Shown here piece by piece: positions 1-8,098 of a DNA stretch of 34,555 nt. The DNA lies in assembly GCA_025358355.1 (NCBI GenBank), contig JANYJX010000033.1:1-34555 (forward strand), written 5' to 3'. Source of the stretch: Actinomycetes bacterium. Its GTDB lineage: Bacteria; Actinomycetota; Thermoleophilia; Gaiellales; Gaiellaceae. Numbering within the stretch: position 1 is the stretch's first letter; the number at the start of each line of letters is the position of its first letter. A program made the translations under genes and the position numbers. A model generated the notes under the pieces. It saw only the letters and a program-made list of their open reading frames with translations, did not search any database and had not been told where the DNA came from.

Positions 1-978
1 GCGTCGATGGCGCGCAACCTGCAGGCGTTGCTGCCGCTCGTGCACGAGTTCGGGCCGAGTCGGATTGCGTTCTGTACCGACGATCGCGACCCCGAGGACA
101 TCGCCGACGGCGGCCATGTCAACGGGATGGTGCGCGACGCGGTGGCGGCCGGGGTCGCGCCCGAGGACGCGCTGCTCATGGCGTCGTTGCATCCGGCGCA
201 GTGGCACGGGCTCGGGCGGCATGGCGCGATCGCGCCCGGGTATCAGGCCGACCTGTTGCTGCTGCCCGATCTCGTGAGCTTCGTGCCTGAACGTGTTTTG
301 AAGCGCGGCCGGGCGCTGGAAGACGCGCCGCGCGCCGAGGTGCCGGAGTGGGTGCGGCAGACCGTGCGGATCCGGCCGGTTGTGGCGGCTGACTTCGCGA
401 TCCCGTGGCCTGACGGTGGCCAGGCGCGCGCGATCGGGCTCGTCACCGATCAGGTCGTGACGGAGTCTCTCGTTGTGGAGGCGGTTGTCGTCGCCGGTCG
501 CGCAGTGGCAAGCGCCGAACGCGATCTCGCAAAGATCGCCGTCGTCGAGCGCCACCTCGCGACTGGCCGCGTCGGGCTCGGCTTCGTCTCCGGCTCGGGC
601 TTGCAGCGCGGCGCGCTCGCCTCCACCGTTGCGCATGACGCGCACAACCTCGTCGTCGTCGGCATGACCGACGAGGACATGGCCTTCGCAGTCACGTACC
701 TCGCCGAGGTTGGCGGCGGGATCGTCGCAGTGGAACGAGGCCGCGTGCTCGCCGAGTGCCCGCTCTCGGTCGCGGGGCTGCTCTCGGAGGCGCCGCTCGA
801 CACGGTGATTGCGCAGAGCCGCGCGTGCAACGAGGCGGCAGCGGGGCTCGGTTGGTCGGGTGCGACGCCGTTCCTGACCCTGGCGTTCCTGGCGCTCTCG
901 GTGATCCCGTCGCTGAAGATCACCGATCGCGGGCTCGTCGATGTCGACCGCTTCGAGCTTGTGCCGCTCGCGGTGTGA
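1..978 (+). CDS. ade: Adenine deaminase, C-terminal part (5' end outside window)
   Basis: The reading frame is open from base 1, so the true start lies upstream and only about 325 codons are present. The enzyme hydrolyses adenine to hypoxanthine and ammonia in the cytosol. The fragment begins in the amidohydrolase barrel. The FCTDD motif near residue 24 carries the metal-binding Asp expected of the adenine deaminase branch, followed by the HPAQWHGL segment and the GAIAPGYQADLLLL strand at the barrel exit. From about residue 190 it has the family's own C-terminal domain (GLGFVSGSGL, then SVIPSLKITDRGL). Its TGA overlaps the GTG of the glycerate kinase gene. Next to a purine-type transporter and xanthine dehydrogenase, its role in purine catabolism is well supported. 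Family assignment is firm; the missing N-terminus cannot be judged. Confidence 0.9.
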   Translation, partial: ASMARNLQALLPLVHEFGPSRIAFCTDDRDPEDIADGGHVNGMVRDAVAAGVAPEDALLMASLHPAQWHGLGRHGAIAPGYQADLLLLPDLVSFVPERVLKRGRALEDAPRAEVPEWVRQTVRIRPVVAADFAIPWPDGGQARAIGLVTDQVVTESLVVEAVVVAGRAVASAERDLAKIAVVERHLATGRVGLGFVSGSGLQRGALASTVAHDAHNLVVVGMTDEDMAFAVTYLAEVGGGIVAVERGRVLAECPLSVAGLLSEAPLDTVIAQSRACNEAAAGLGWSGATPFLTLAFLALSVIPSLKITDRGLVDVDRFELVPLAV

Positions 979-2003
979 GCGTCCTCGTCTGCCCGGACAA
1001 GTTCCGCGGCACGTTGTCGGCGGCGGAGGCCGCGCAGGCGATCGCAGCCGGTCTCCACGAGGCGGGAATCGCCGACACGGTCGAGTTACCGCTCGCCGAC
1101 GGCGGTGAAGGGACACTCGATGTCCTTCTCGCGGCACGTGGCGGCGAGGTGCACGAAGCGCAGGTCACTGGGCCGGACGGCGGCACGGTCATCGCGCGCT
1201 ACGGGCTGCTCGCTGATGGCGTGGCGGTCGTCGAGATGGCACAGGCAAGCGGTCTCGCGCTCGTCGCTGGGGCGAACAACCCACTCACCGCGACGACGTA
1301 CGGCACGGGCGAGCTGATCGCTCTCGCAGAGAGAGCCGGCGCGGCGGCGGTGATCGTCGGCGTGGGCGGCTCGGCCACGGTCGACGGTGGTCGCGGCGCG
1401 CTCGATGCGCTCGGCTGGCAGCCGCCGCGCATCCCGATCGTCGTTGCGTGCGATGTCTCAACCGGATTTCTCCATGCGGCATGCGTGTTTGGCCCGCAGA
1501 AGGGAGCCGGGCCGGAGGACGTCGAGCACCTTGCCGACCGCCTCCGGAGGTTTGCCAGCGAGCTGCAAGAGCGCACCAGCTTCGACATCCGCGAGATCGC
1601 AGGAGCGGGCGCCGCCGGTGGCCTGGCGGGAGGTCTCGCGGCGCTCGGCGCGACGTTGCGGCCGGGGTTCGCGGTCGTCGCCGAAGCGGTCGGCTTCCAC
1701 AGCGAGGTCGAGCGTGCCACGGCAGTCGTCACAGGCGAAGGCCGGCTCGACGAGACGAGCCTCGCCGGCAAGGTCGTCGGCGAAGTCCTTACCGCCGCCG
1801 CGCGTCTTCACCGGGCAGCGGGAGTCGTCGCGGGAGAGGCCGCACCGGGCCTCGAGCACGCGCTTCCGGGAGACCCAAAGCTCGTCGAGCTGACAGCTCT
1901 CGCGCGCTCCGTAGACGACGCCCGTGCTCGTGCAGCCGAGCTCGCGACCCAGGCAGCGATCGTGATCGGTGGCCATTTCCAGGCACTTTCGGGCAGGTCG
2001 TGA
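975..2003 (+). CDS. glxK: Glycerate kinase (GlxK/GarK family)
   Basis: Predicted to phosphorylate D-glycerate with ATP, probably to 2-phosphoglycerate as in the GlxK/GarK family. The 342-residue protein starts CPDKFRGTLSAAEAA, then shows PLADGGEGT (about 39-47) and GVGGSATVDGG (129-139), all signature blocks. CDVSTGFL...GPQKGAG follows. The GTG start at 975 is chosen because it gives a 4-bp GTGA overlap with the deaminase stop and begins exactly at the conserved first strand; a longer reading frame upstream has no homology. It is slightly shorter than the usual 370-380 residues. Position inside a purine operon fits the last step of the ureide route (allantoin to glyoxylate to glycerate), but that link is inference. 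Confidence 0.9.
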   Translation: MSVLVCPDKFRGTLSAAEAAQAIAAGLHEAGIADTVELPLADGGEGTLDVLLAARGGEVHEAQVTGPDGGTVIARYGLLADGVAVVEMAQASGLALVAGANNPLTATTYGTGELIALAERAGAAAVIVGVGGSATVDGGRGALDALGWQPPRIPIVVACDVSTGFLHAACVFGPQKGAGPEDVEHLADRLRRFASELQERTSFDIREIAGAGAAGGLAGGLAALGATLRPGFAVVAEAVGFHSEVERATAVVTGEGRLDETSLAGKVVGEVLTAAARLHRAAGVVAGEAAPGLEHALPGDPKLVELTALARSVDDARARAAELATQAAIVIGGHFQALSGRS

Positions 2004-2021
2004 GCGGGGTCGCGACTGGCG

Positions 2022-2027
2022 TATAGT
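2022..2027 (+). promoter_or_regulatory. Candidate -10 box before the BMP gene
   Basis: TATAGT lies 51 nt before the ATG at 2079, in the 75-nt gap after glycerate kinase. It matches the actinobacterial TAnnnT -10 pattern and would give a leader of roughly 40 nt carrying the AGGAGG ribosome-binding site at 2068-2073. This suggests that the transporter genes have their own promoter. No clear -35 box is visible. Confidence 0.4.
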
Positions 2028-2078
2028 CGAGCGATCCTTTCCGCCTCGCGCGGGACCGCAAGCTCTCAGGAGGGTCAG

Positions 2079-3167
2079 ATGAAGAAGCGGACTTCGGTGC
2101 TCGGCGCGGTGCTCGTCGCGGTCACCGTGACGGCGCTCGTTGCAGCGACGGCCGGCACTGCGGCAAAGCAGGCGACCATCAAGGCAGCCTGGATCTACGT
2201 CGCCCCGCACAACGACGGCGGCTGGTCACAGGCACACGACAACGGGCGGCTGTACGTGCAAAAGGCGCTCGGCAGCCAGGTCAAGACGACGTTCAAGGAG
2301 AACATCGCCAACGGCCCGCAGCTCGAGCAGACCGTGGCGAGCCTCGTGCGCGACGGCAACAAGATCATCTTCGGGACATCGTTTGGCTTCTTCAGCAAGA
2401 AGCTGGCCGCGAAGTACCCGAACGTGCTGTTCGAGCAGGCCACCGGCACCGATCAGGCCAAGAACCTCTCCGAGTACTTCGGCGCCGCGGAAGACACGAT
2501 CTACCTCTCCGGGATGGCCGCCGGTGCCGCGTCGAAGACTGGCGTCATCGGCTACGTCGTGCCGTTCGCGATCCCCGAGGTGATCCGGCACGCGAACGCC
2601 TTCGCGCTCGGCGCGCAGGCGACGCATCCGGGTGCCAAGATCAAGCTGATCTGGACGAACGCGTGGTTCGATCCGACCAAGGAGAAGAAGGCCGCTGAGA
2701 GCCTCAAGTCCGCAGGTGCGGACGTCCTCGGTCAGAACGTGGACAGTCCCGCAGCAGGCCAGTACGCGGAGTCCGTCGGCGTCCCGTGGGTCGGTTACGA
2801 CAACAACGCGAGCAAGTTCGCGCCCAAGTCGTGGCTGACCGCCGCGGTCTACAACTGGGGCCCGTACTACCTCAGCCGCGTGAAGGCCGCGATGGCCGGC
2901 ACGTGGAAGTCCGGCTTCTACTACGGGAGCATCAAGGACGGCTTCACGAGCCTGGCGCCGTACGGCCCGGGCGTGACCGCCTCGACGAAGGCGCTGATCG
3001 CGAAGAAGAAGGCGGCCCTCGTCGCCGGCTCGTTCTACGAGTTCGCCGGCCCGCTGTGGGATCAGAGCGGCAAGCTCCGCGTCGCGAAAGGCAAGAAGCT
3101 GAGCGTGACAGACCTGTACGCGATGAACTGGCTCGTCAAGGGCGTCATCGGGAGCCCGAAGGGCTAA
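2079..3167 (+). CDS. BMP-family ABC transporter substrate-binding protein
   Basis: Periplasm-side or cell-surface solute receptor of the Bmp/PnrA (TmpC) family, which in characterised members binds purine nucleosides. The 362-residue product opens with KKR, a hydrophobic stretch to about residue 25 and an AxA-type cleavage region (ATAGTAAKQ); there is no lipobox cysteine, so it looks like a type I secreted protein rather than the usual lipoprotein. The mature part starts with AAWIYVAPHNDGGWSQAHD and contains GNKIIFGTSFGF and IGYVVPFAIPEVIRHANAF, as in BMP proteins. A strong ribosome site AGGAGG sits 5 nt before the ATG. ATPase and permease genes follow. Substrate (purine nucleoside) is inferred from family and from neighbouring adenine deaminase and xanthine dehydrogenase genes. 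Confidence 0.9.
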   Translation: MKKRTSVLGAVLVAVTVTALVAATAGTAAKQATIKAAWIYVAPHNDGGWSQAHDNGRLYVQKALGSQVKTTFKENIANGPQLEQTVASLVRDGNKIIFGTSFGFFSKKLAAKYPNVLFEQATGTDQAKNLSEYFGAAEDTIYLSGMAAGAASKTGVIGYVVPFAIPEVIRHANAFALGAQATHPGAKIKLIWTNAWFDPTKEKKAAESLKSAGADVLGQNVDSPAAGQYAESVGVPWVGYDNNASKFAPKSWLTAAVYNWGPYYLSRVKAAMAGTWKSGFYYGSIKDGFTSLAPYGPGVTASTKALIAKKKAALVAGSFYEFAGPLWDQSGKLRVAKGKKLSVTDLYAMNWLVKGVIGSPKG

Positions 3168-3175
3168 CGGGCGAA

Positions 3176-3219
3176 GGTGGGGGCGGCGGCCAGCAGTGGC
3201 CACGGCCGCTTCCCCCACC
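3176..3219 (+). terminator. Intercistronic hairpin after the binding-protein gene
   Basis: An imperfect inverted repeat, arms 3176-3191 and 3204-3219 pairing at 14 of 16 positions with a 12-nt loop, begins 8 nt after the BMP stop. There is no T-run after it, so it may be a weak terminator or a 3' RNA-stabilising stem. Such stems commonly keep binding-protein mRNA in excess over the transporter core. The loop contains the possible GTG start of the ATPase gene. Confidence 0.55.
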
Positions 3220-4776
3220 GCCGCTCTCGCAATGAGTCAGGCGACCGATCCGGGGCCGACCGCGGCGATCGCCTGCAAGGGCATTACGAAGCGATTCCCG
3301 GGCGTCATCGCGAACGAGGACGTTGACTTCGACGCGCGCGCCGGCGAGGTGCACGCGCTGCTCGGCGAGAACGGCGCCGGCAAGAGCACGCTTTCGAACA
3401 TCTTCACCGGCCTCTACCAGCCGGACGAAGGCGAGCTCTGGCTGGCCGGTCGGCGCGCCGTGTTCCAGTCGCCGCGCGAGGCGATTGCTGCCGGAGTCGG
3501 GATGGTGCACCAGCACTTCCGGCTCGTCGAGCCGTTCACCGTCGCGGAGAACATCATGTTGGGCGACCATCGCGACATCGGCCGCTCGTTCCGCATCCAC
3601 CCGCGCGAGATCGAGCGCCGTGTGGCCGAGATCGCGGAGCGCTATGGGCTGGCCGTCGATCCGAAGGCGCGGATCTGGCAGCTGTCGGTCGGCGAGCAGC
3701 AGCGCGTCGAGATCCTGAAGGCGCTATTTCGCGAAGCGCGCGTGCTGATTCTCGACGAGCCGACTGCAGTGCTGACGCCGCAGGAGGCGAGCTCGCTGTT
3801 CGTCACGTTGCGCGCGATGGCGGCGGAAGGGCGGACGGTGATCTTCATCTCGCACAAGCTGCACGAGGTGAAGGCAGTGGCCGATCGGGTGACAGTGTTG
3901 CGCGGCGGCCGCTCGGTGGCGACCGTTGAGGCTGCCGATGCGACACCGCAGTCGCTCGCGTCGCTGATGGTCGGGCGGGAGATCGAGGTCAATCGTAGGC
4001 GCGAGCGTGGCGGTGAGATCGGCGCCGCGGTGCTCGAGGTGGTGGGTGTGTCGGCCGGCGGCGATCGCGGCCTCGAGGCGCTGCGCGACGTGTCGCTCAC
4101 GGTGCGAGCGGGCGAGATCGTTGGCGTCGCGGGTGTCGCCGGCAACGGCCAGCGCGAGCTCGCGGAAGCTGTGACGGGCCTGCGTCCGCTGACGCGAGGA
4201 AGCGTGCGCGTCGGCGACCGTGTGCTGCGCGGCGGCGATCCGCGCGAGGCGATCCGCGCGGGCGTCGCACACGTGCCCGAGGACCGGCTGCACACCGCGG
4301 TCGCGCCAAGCTTGTCGATCGGCTCGAACGTTGTCTTGAAGTCGTATCGCGGCACGACCGTCACCCACGGGCCAATGCTGCTGCTGAAGCGCATTCACGA
4401 CACCGCCGCGCACCTGATCCGCAGCTACGACGTGAAGGCGCCCGGCACGACGACGCCGGCACGGCAGCTCTCCGGCGGGAACTTGCAGAAGGTGGTGCTC
4501 GGCCGCGAGTTTTCGGGCGAGCCGCGCGTGCTGATCGCCGCCTCGCCGACGCGCGGGCTCGACATCGGCGCGATCGAGACCGTCCACCGCTACCTGCGCG
4601 AGGCGGCGGATCGAGGCGTCGCGATTCTGTTGATCAGCGAGGACCTCGACGAGGTGCTCGCGCTCGCGGATCGTGTTGCGGTGATGTACGAGGGCCAGAT
4701 CGTGGGCGAGGTCGACGCCGGTTCGGCGAGCGTCGAGGAGATCGGCCTGCTGATGGCGGGAGGCAGAGCCGCGTGA
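3196..4776 (+). CDS. ABC transporter ATP-binding protein, two NBDs (purine nucleoside type)
   Basis: Cytosolic energy subunit that drives the BMP-linked importer. The 526-residue protein has two nucleotide-binding domains. Domain 1 has Walker A GENGAGKST (57-65), signature LSVGEQQ (163-169) and Walker B VLILDEPT (183-190). Domain 2 has a degenerate Walker A (GVAGNGQREL), signature LSGGNLQKV and the altered Walker B VLIAASPTRGLD, which is usual for the YufO/NupO-like group rather than a defect. The start is uncertain: GTG at 3196 lies in a hairpin loop, while ATG at 3232 (MSQATDPGP) is in frame and still leaves the whole domain. The stop overlaps the next gene's GTG by 4 bp. Confidence 0.92.
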   Translation: MATAASPTAALAMSQATDPGPTAAIACKGITKRFPGVIANEDVDFDARAGEVHALLGENGAGKSTLSNIFTGLYQPDEGELWLAGRRAVFQSPREAIAAGVGMVHQHFRLVEPFTVAENIMLGDHRDIGRSFRIHPREIERRVAEIAERYGLAVDPKARIWQLSVGEQQRVEILKALFREARVLILDEPTAVLTPQEASSLFVTLRAMAAEGRTVIFISHKLHEVKAVADRVTVLRGGRSVATVEAADATPQSLASLMVGREIEVNRRRERGGEIGAAVLEVVGVSAGGDRGLEALRDVSLTVRAGEIVGVAGVAGNGQRELAEAVTGLRPLTRGSVRVGDRVLRGGDPREAIRAGVAHVPEDRLHTAVAPSLSIGSNVVLKSYRGTTVTHGPMLLLKRIHDTAAHLIRSYDVKAPGTTTPARQLSGGNLQKVVLGREFSGEPRVLIAASPTRGLDIGAIETVHRYLREAADRGVAILLISEDLDEVLALADRVAVMYEGQIVGEVDAGSASVEEIGLLMAGGRAA

Positions 4777-5893
4777 AAGTGCGCATCGAGCGACGGCTGA
4801 CGCAGCCGCGCTGGCTCACAGTCGCCGTTCCGGTCGGCTCCCTGACGGCCGCCTTTGGGCTGATCGCGGTGGTCCTGCTCGCGACCGGTCACAACCCGGC
4901 GGCGACGTATCGCGATGTCTTCGAGGCCGCATTCGCGGCGAACGGCGCGCTCACGCAGACACTCGTCAACGCGACGCCGTTGCTCTTCACCGGCCTCGCC
5001 GCTGCGGCCGCGTTTCGGATGAACCTGTTCAACATCGGCGGCGAGGGGCAGCTCTACTTCGGGACGATCGGCTCCGCGGCAGCAGGCTTGCTGCTCGCGG
5101 GTCAGCCGGGGCCGATCGTGATCCCGGCGATGATCGCCGGCGGAATGGCAGCGGGTGCGGCGTGGGCACTCGTTCCGGCTTTCCTGCGGGCGTTTTTCTC
5201 GACGAACGAGATCATCACGTCGCTGATGCTCAACTACGTGGCCGGGCTGATCCTCACGTACCTGATCTTCGACAGCCACTCGTACTGGCGCGATTCGGAG
5301 TCGGCGAGCGCAGCGGTGTTCCCGGTCGGGAAGGCCCTTTCGGATGCCGCCAGTTGGCCAACAATTGGGTCGAGTGTCGTTGTCCCGCTCGGTTTCTTGA
5401 TCGGGATCGGCGTCGCGATTGGCATCTGGGTGCTGTACGCGCGGACGCGCTTCGGCTTCGAAGTCCAAGTGATCGGCGACTCGCCGCGGGCCGCGCGCTA
5501 CGCCGGGATGAGGACGCGGCGGAAGATCCTCGCGGTGATGGCCTTGTCGGGTGCGATCGCCGGCCTTGGCGGCGCGAGCCAGATCGGCGACTTCCGCCAC
5601 ACGCTCGACGCCGACCCAAAGGGCCTGCGCGCGTACGGCTACGGCTACACGGGAATCGTCGTCGCGGCGCTCGCGCGCTACAACCCGTTTGCGGTGGTGC
5701 TCGTCGCGTTCCTGCTCGGCGGCCTGCAGAACGCGGGGTCGACGCTGCAGGGGCCGGACTTTCCATCGGGCCTTGTCGGCAGATGCAGGGGATGATCCTG
5801 TTCTCGGCGCTCGGCGGCGAGTTGCTCGTCCGCTACCGGCTACGGGTCGGCCGCGGTTTCGGCCGTGGCGCACCGACCGAGGCTGCTTCGTGA
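4773..5893 (+). pseudogene. ABC transporter permease (BMP-linked), frameshifted near its 3' end
   Basis: Inner-membrane subunit of the nucleoside-type importer (BPD_transp_2 family). The main frame runs from GTG 4773 to a TGA at 5793-5795 and shows MNLFNIGGEGQLYFG (about 75-90), FFSTNEIITSLMLNYVAG, and the RAARYAGM loop. After GPDFPSGLVG this frame ends in a short RCRG tail, but the +2 frame continues with QMQGMILFSALGGELLVRYRLR, exactly the C-terminal helix expected of the family, and stops at 5891-5893. The break is at about 5780 and looks like one missing base. The restored stop overlaps the next GTG (5890) as GTGA, the same spacing as elsewhere in this operon, so the full gene is 4773-5893. 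A sequencing error is as likely as a real mutation. Confidence 0.85.
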
Positions 5894-6849
5894 ACAACAG
5901 CATCCTCGTGGTCGTGCTCGCGTCGGGCGTTGCCTATGGCACGCCGTTGCTGTTCGCCGCCCTCGGCGAGTTGCTCGCCGAGCGCTCGGGCGTGCTGAAC
6001 CTCGGCGTCGAAGGGATGATGTTGGTCGGAGCCGTGATGGGTTTCTGGGCGGTGCAGCGGATCGGCGGACCCGGCGGGATCGCGCTGGTTCTCGCCGTTG
6101 GCGTGGCCGCTCTCGCGGGCGCTGCGATCGCGCTGATCCACGCGTTCCTCGTGATCACGCTGCGCGCGAGTCAGATCGTCTCTGGCCTGGCGCTAACGAT
6201 CTTCGCCGGCGGCGCCGGACTTTCGTCGTACCTCGGCAACGACCTCAACCTGGCTGACGCGCCCGCGCGCCACGCGTTCCAGCCGGTGGATGTCTTCGGG
6301 CTGCAGGATGCGCCCGTGCTCGGGCCGATCGTCTTTCACCAGACCGCGCTCGTCTATGTGTCGTGGGTGTGTGTGGTTGCGGTCGCGCTGTATCTGCGTC
6401 AGACGCGACCGGGGCTGAACGTCCGCGCGGTCGGTGAGTCGCCGCAGGCCGCCGATGCGGTGGGGATCAACGTTGCTCGCTACCGGTACGCGCACACGCT
6501 CGCCGGCGGCGCGTTCGCGGGGGTCGGAGGCGCGTGTTTTAGCTTGGCGCTCACGCCGCAGTGGGTCGACGGGCTCACAGGTGGTGCGGGCTGGATCGCG
6601 ATCGCGCTAGTGATTTTCGCGTTCTGGCGGCCGGATCTCTGTCTGGTCGGCGCGTACTTCTTCGGCGCGTTTCAGGCGTTGCCGTTCGCGCTCCAGGCGC
6701 GCGGAGTGACAGTCGCGCCCGAGCTCTTCCAGGCGCTGCCGTACGTGATGACGGTCGTCGTGCTGGTTCTCGTTTCGTCCGGGATTGCGAAGCGACGGCT
6801 CGGCGCGCCGGGCGCGTTGGGCCTGCCGTATGTGCGGGAGGAGCGGTAG
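5890..6849 (+). CDS. ABC transporter permease, second subunit (BMP-linked)
   Basis: Second membrane subunit of the importer, 319 residues with about eight to ten hydrophobic segments. Family landmarks are GTPLLFAALGELLAERSGVLNLGVEGMMLVGA near the N-terminus, RASQIVSGLALTIFAGG, the cytosolic loop RAVGESPQAADAVGINV, and GGAFAGVGGACFSL. The GTG start at 5890 is chosen because it overlaps the restored stop of the first permease and because homology starts right after it; upstream sequence in this frame is a shadow of the first permease. The TAG shares one base with the GTG of the next gene, pointing to translational coupling. It pairs with the preceding permease to form the pore. Confidence 0.92.
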   Translation: MNNSILVVVLASGVAYGTPLLFAALGELLAERSGVLNLGVEGMMLVGAVMGFWAVQRIGGPGGIALVLAVGVAALAGAAIALIHAFLVITLRASQIVSGLALTIFAGGAGLSSYLGNDLNLADAPARHAFQPVDVFGLQDAPVLGPIVFHQTALVYVSWVCVVAVALYLRQTRPGLNVRAVGESPQAADAVGINVARYRYAHTLAGGAFAGVGGACFSLALTPQWVDGLTGGAGWIAIALVIFAFWRPDLCLVGAYFFGAFQALPFALQARGVTVAPELFQALPYVMTVVVLVLVSSGIAKRRLGAPGALGLPYVREER

Positions 6850-7640
6850 TGGAGGTTCTCACGCCGCGCTCTCTGGACGACGCGTTACGGCTGAAGGCCG
6901 AGCTGCCGGCCGCGCGCTTCGTCCAGGGCGGGACGGATGTTCTCGTGGAGCTGAACTTCGACCGCTCGCGTCCGGCGGCGCTGATCAACCTGAACGAGGT
7001 CGCAGAATTGCGCGGCTTCCTGCGTGAGAACGGGGCGCTCGTGCTCGGCTCGGGGCTGACGTATGCGGAGTTGATGCAGCCGGAGCTCGCGACCGCGCTG
7101 CCGGCGCTTGCCGAGGCATCGCGGACGGTGGGGTCGCCGCAGATCAGGAACCGCGGCACGATCGGCGGCAACCTCGGCACAGCCTCGCCAGCGGGCGATG
7201 CTCTGCCGCCGCTCCTCGTCGAGTCGGCGCAGGTCGAGATCGCGAGCGTGCGCGGCCGGCGGGCGCTTCCCTTGGCCGAGTTCCTCGTCGGTCCGAAGCG
7301 GAACGCGCTGGAGCCCGACGAGCTCGTCGTCTCGATTCGGATCTCGCCGAGCGGTTCACGCCAGACGTTTATGAAGGTCGGTCCGCGAAACGCGATGGTG
7401 ATCGCGGTCTGCTCGCTCGCGCTCTCCGTCGATCGCGAGCGCGGCGAGCTGCGCGCCGCGTTCGGGTCGGCCGGTCCGGTCACCGGTCTCGTCACGGCAC
7501 CACTGGACGAGGCCGAGCGCTTTCCCGCCGCCGTCGCGGCCGCGGCCAGCCCGATCGACGACGTGCGCGGAACGGCCGCCTACCGCCGGCATGCGCTGCG
7601 TGTGCTGACGGGGCGGGCGTTGGAGCGGTGCCTCGCTTGA
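6849..7640 (+). CDS. xdhB: Xanthine dehydrogenase-type FAD-binding subunit
   Basis: Medium subunit of a molybdenum hydroxylase; it carries FAD that passes electrons from the iron-sulphur centres to the acceptor. The 263-residue protein has the FAD loop FVQGGTDVLVELN (about 22-34) and the second FAD motif IRNRGTIGGNLGTASPAGDALPPLL (the NRGTIGGN core at about 101), followed by the C-terminal CO-dehydrogenase flavoprotein-like domain. It is slightly short of the usual 280-290 residues. GTG at 6849 is chosen because the protein then begins at the first conserved strand and the codon overlaps the permease stop. It lies between permease and 2Fe-2S genes with overlaps on both sides, so it belongs to the same transcription unit. 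Confidence 0.9.
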   Translation: MEVLTPRSLDDALRLKAELPAARFVQGGTDVLVELNFDRSRPAALINLNEVAELRGFLRENGALVLGSGLTYAELMQPELATALPALAEASRTVGSPQIRNRGTIGGNLGTASPAGDALPPLLVESAQVEIASVRGRRALPLAEFLVGPKRNALEPDELVVSIRISPSGSRQTFMKVGPRNAMVIAVCSLALSVDRERGELRAAFGSAGPVTGLVTAPLDEAERFPAAVAAAASPIDDVRGTAAYRRHALRVLTGRALERCLA

Positions 7641-8098
7641 GGATCTCGCTGACGATCAACGGCGAGCCGCGCGAGACCGACGTCTGGGGCGGCGAGAGCT
7701 TGTTGTACGCGCTGCGCGAGCGGCTCGACTTGCCCGGCTCGAAGAACGCGTGCGAGCAGGGCGAGTGCGGCTCGTGCTCGGTCCTGCTCGACGGCGTTCT
7801 CGTCTGCTCGTGCCTCGTGCTTGCAGCGCAAGCCGATAGTCACGAGGTCACGACGGTCGAAGGACTCGGCGCAGCGGACGACTTGCATCGCGTGCAAGAG
7901 GCGTTCGTCGCAGCCGGCGCCGTCCAGTGCGGCTTCTGCACGCCGGGGCTCGTCGTCGCAACAGCCGACCTGCTCGAGCGGGTTCCGGCGCCGTCCGACG
8001 ACGAGATCCGCGAAGCACTCTCCGGCAACCTCTGCCGCTGCACCGGCTACCAGAAGATCTTCGACGCGGTCCGCCTTGCCGCTGGGATCGACGCATGA
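7628..8098 (+). CDS. xdhC: Xanthine dehydrogenase-type [2Fe-2S] subunit
   Basis: Small iron-sulphur subunit, 156 residues. The N-terminal plant-ferredoxin cluster is held by C42, C47, C50 and C62 (CEQGECGSC, then CSC). The C-terminal helical cluster is held by C101, C104, C136 and C138 (CGFC and CRC), all present. It relays electrons from the molybdenum centre to FAD. The GTG at 7628 lies inside the end of the FAD-subunit gene (13-bp overlap), and its TGA overlaps the ATG of the molybdenum subunit as ATGA. All eight ligand cysteines and normal length indicate a working subunit. Confidence 0.94.
   Translation: MPRLRISLTINGEPRETDVWGGESLLYALRERLDLPGSKNACEQGECGSCSVLLDGVLVCSCLVLAAQADSHEVTTVEGLGAADDLHRVQEAFVAAGAVQCGFCTPGLVVATADLLERVPAPSDDEIREALSGNLCRCTGYQKIFDAVRLAAGIDA

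Noticed and set aside
2004..2078. Purine riboswitch before the binding-protein gene
   Set aside because: The gap is 75 nt and lacks the conserved core and loop-loop pattern of purine aptamers; only a -10-like box and a ribosome site are seen.
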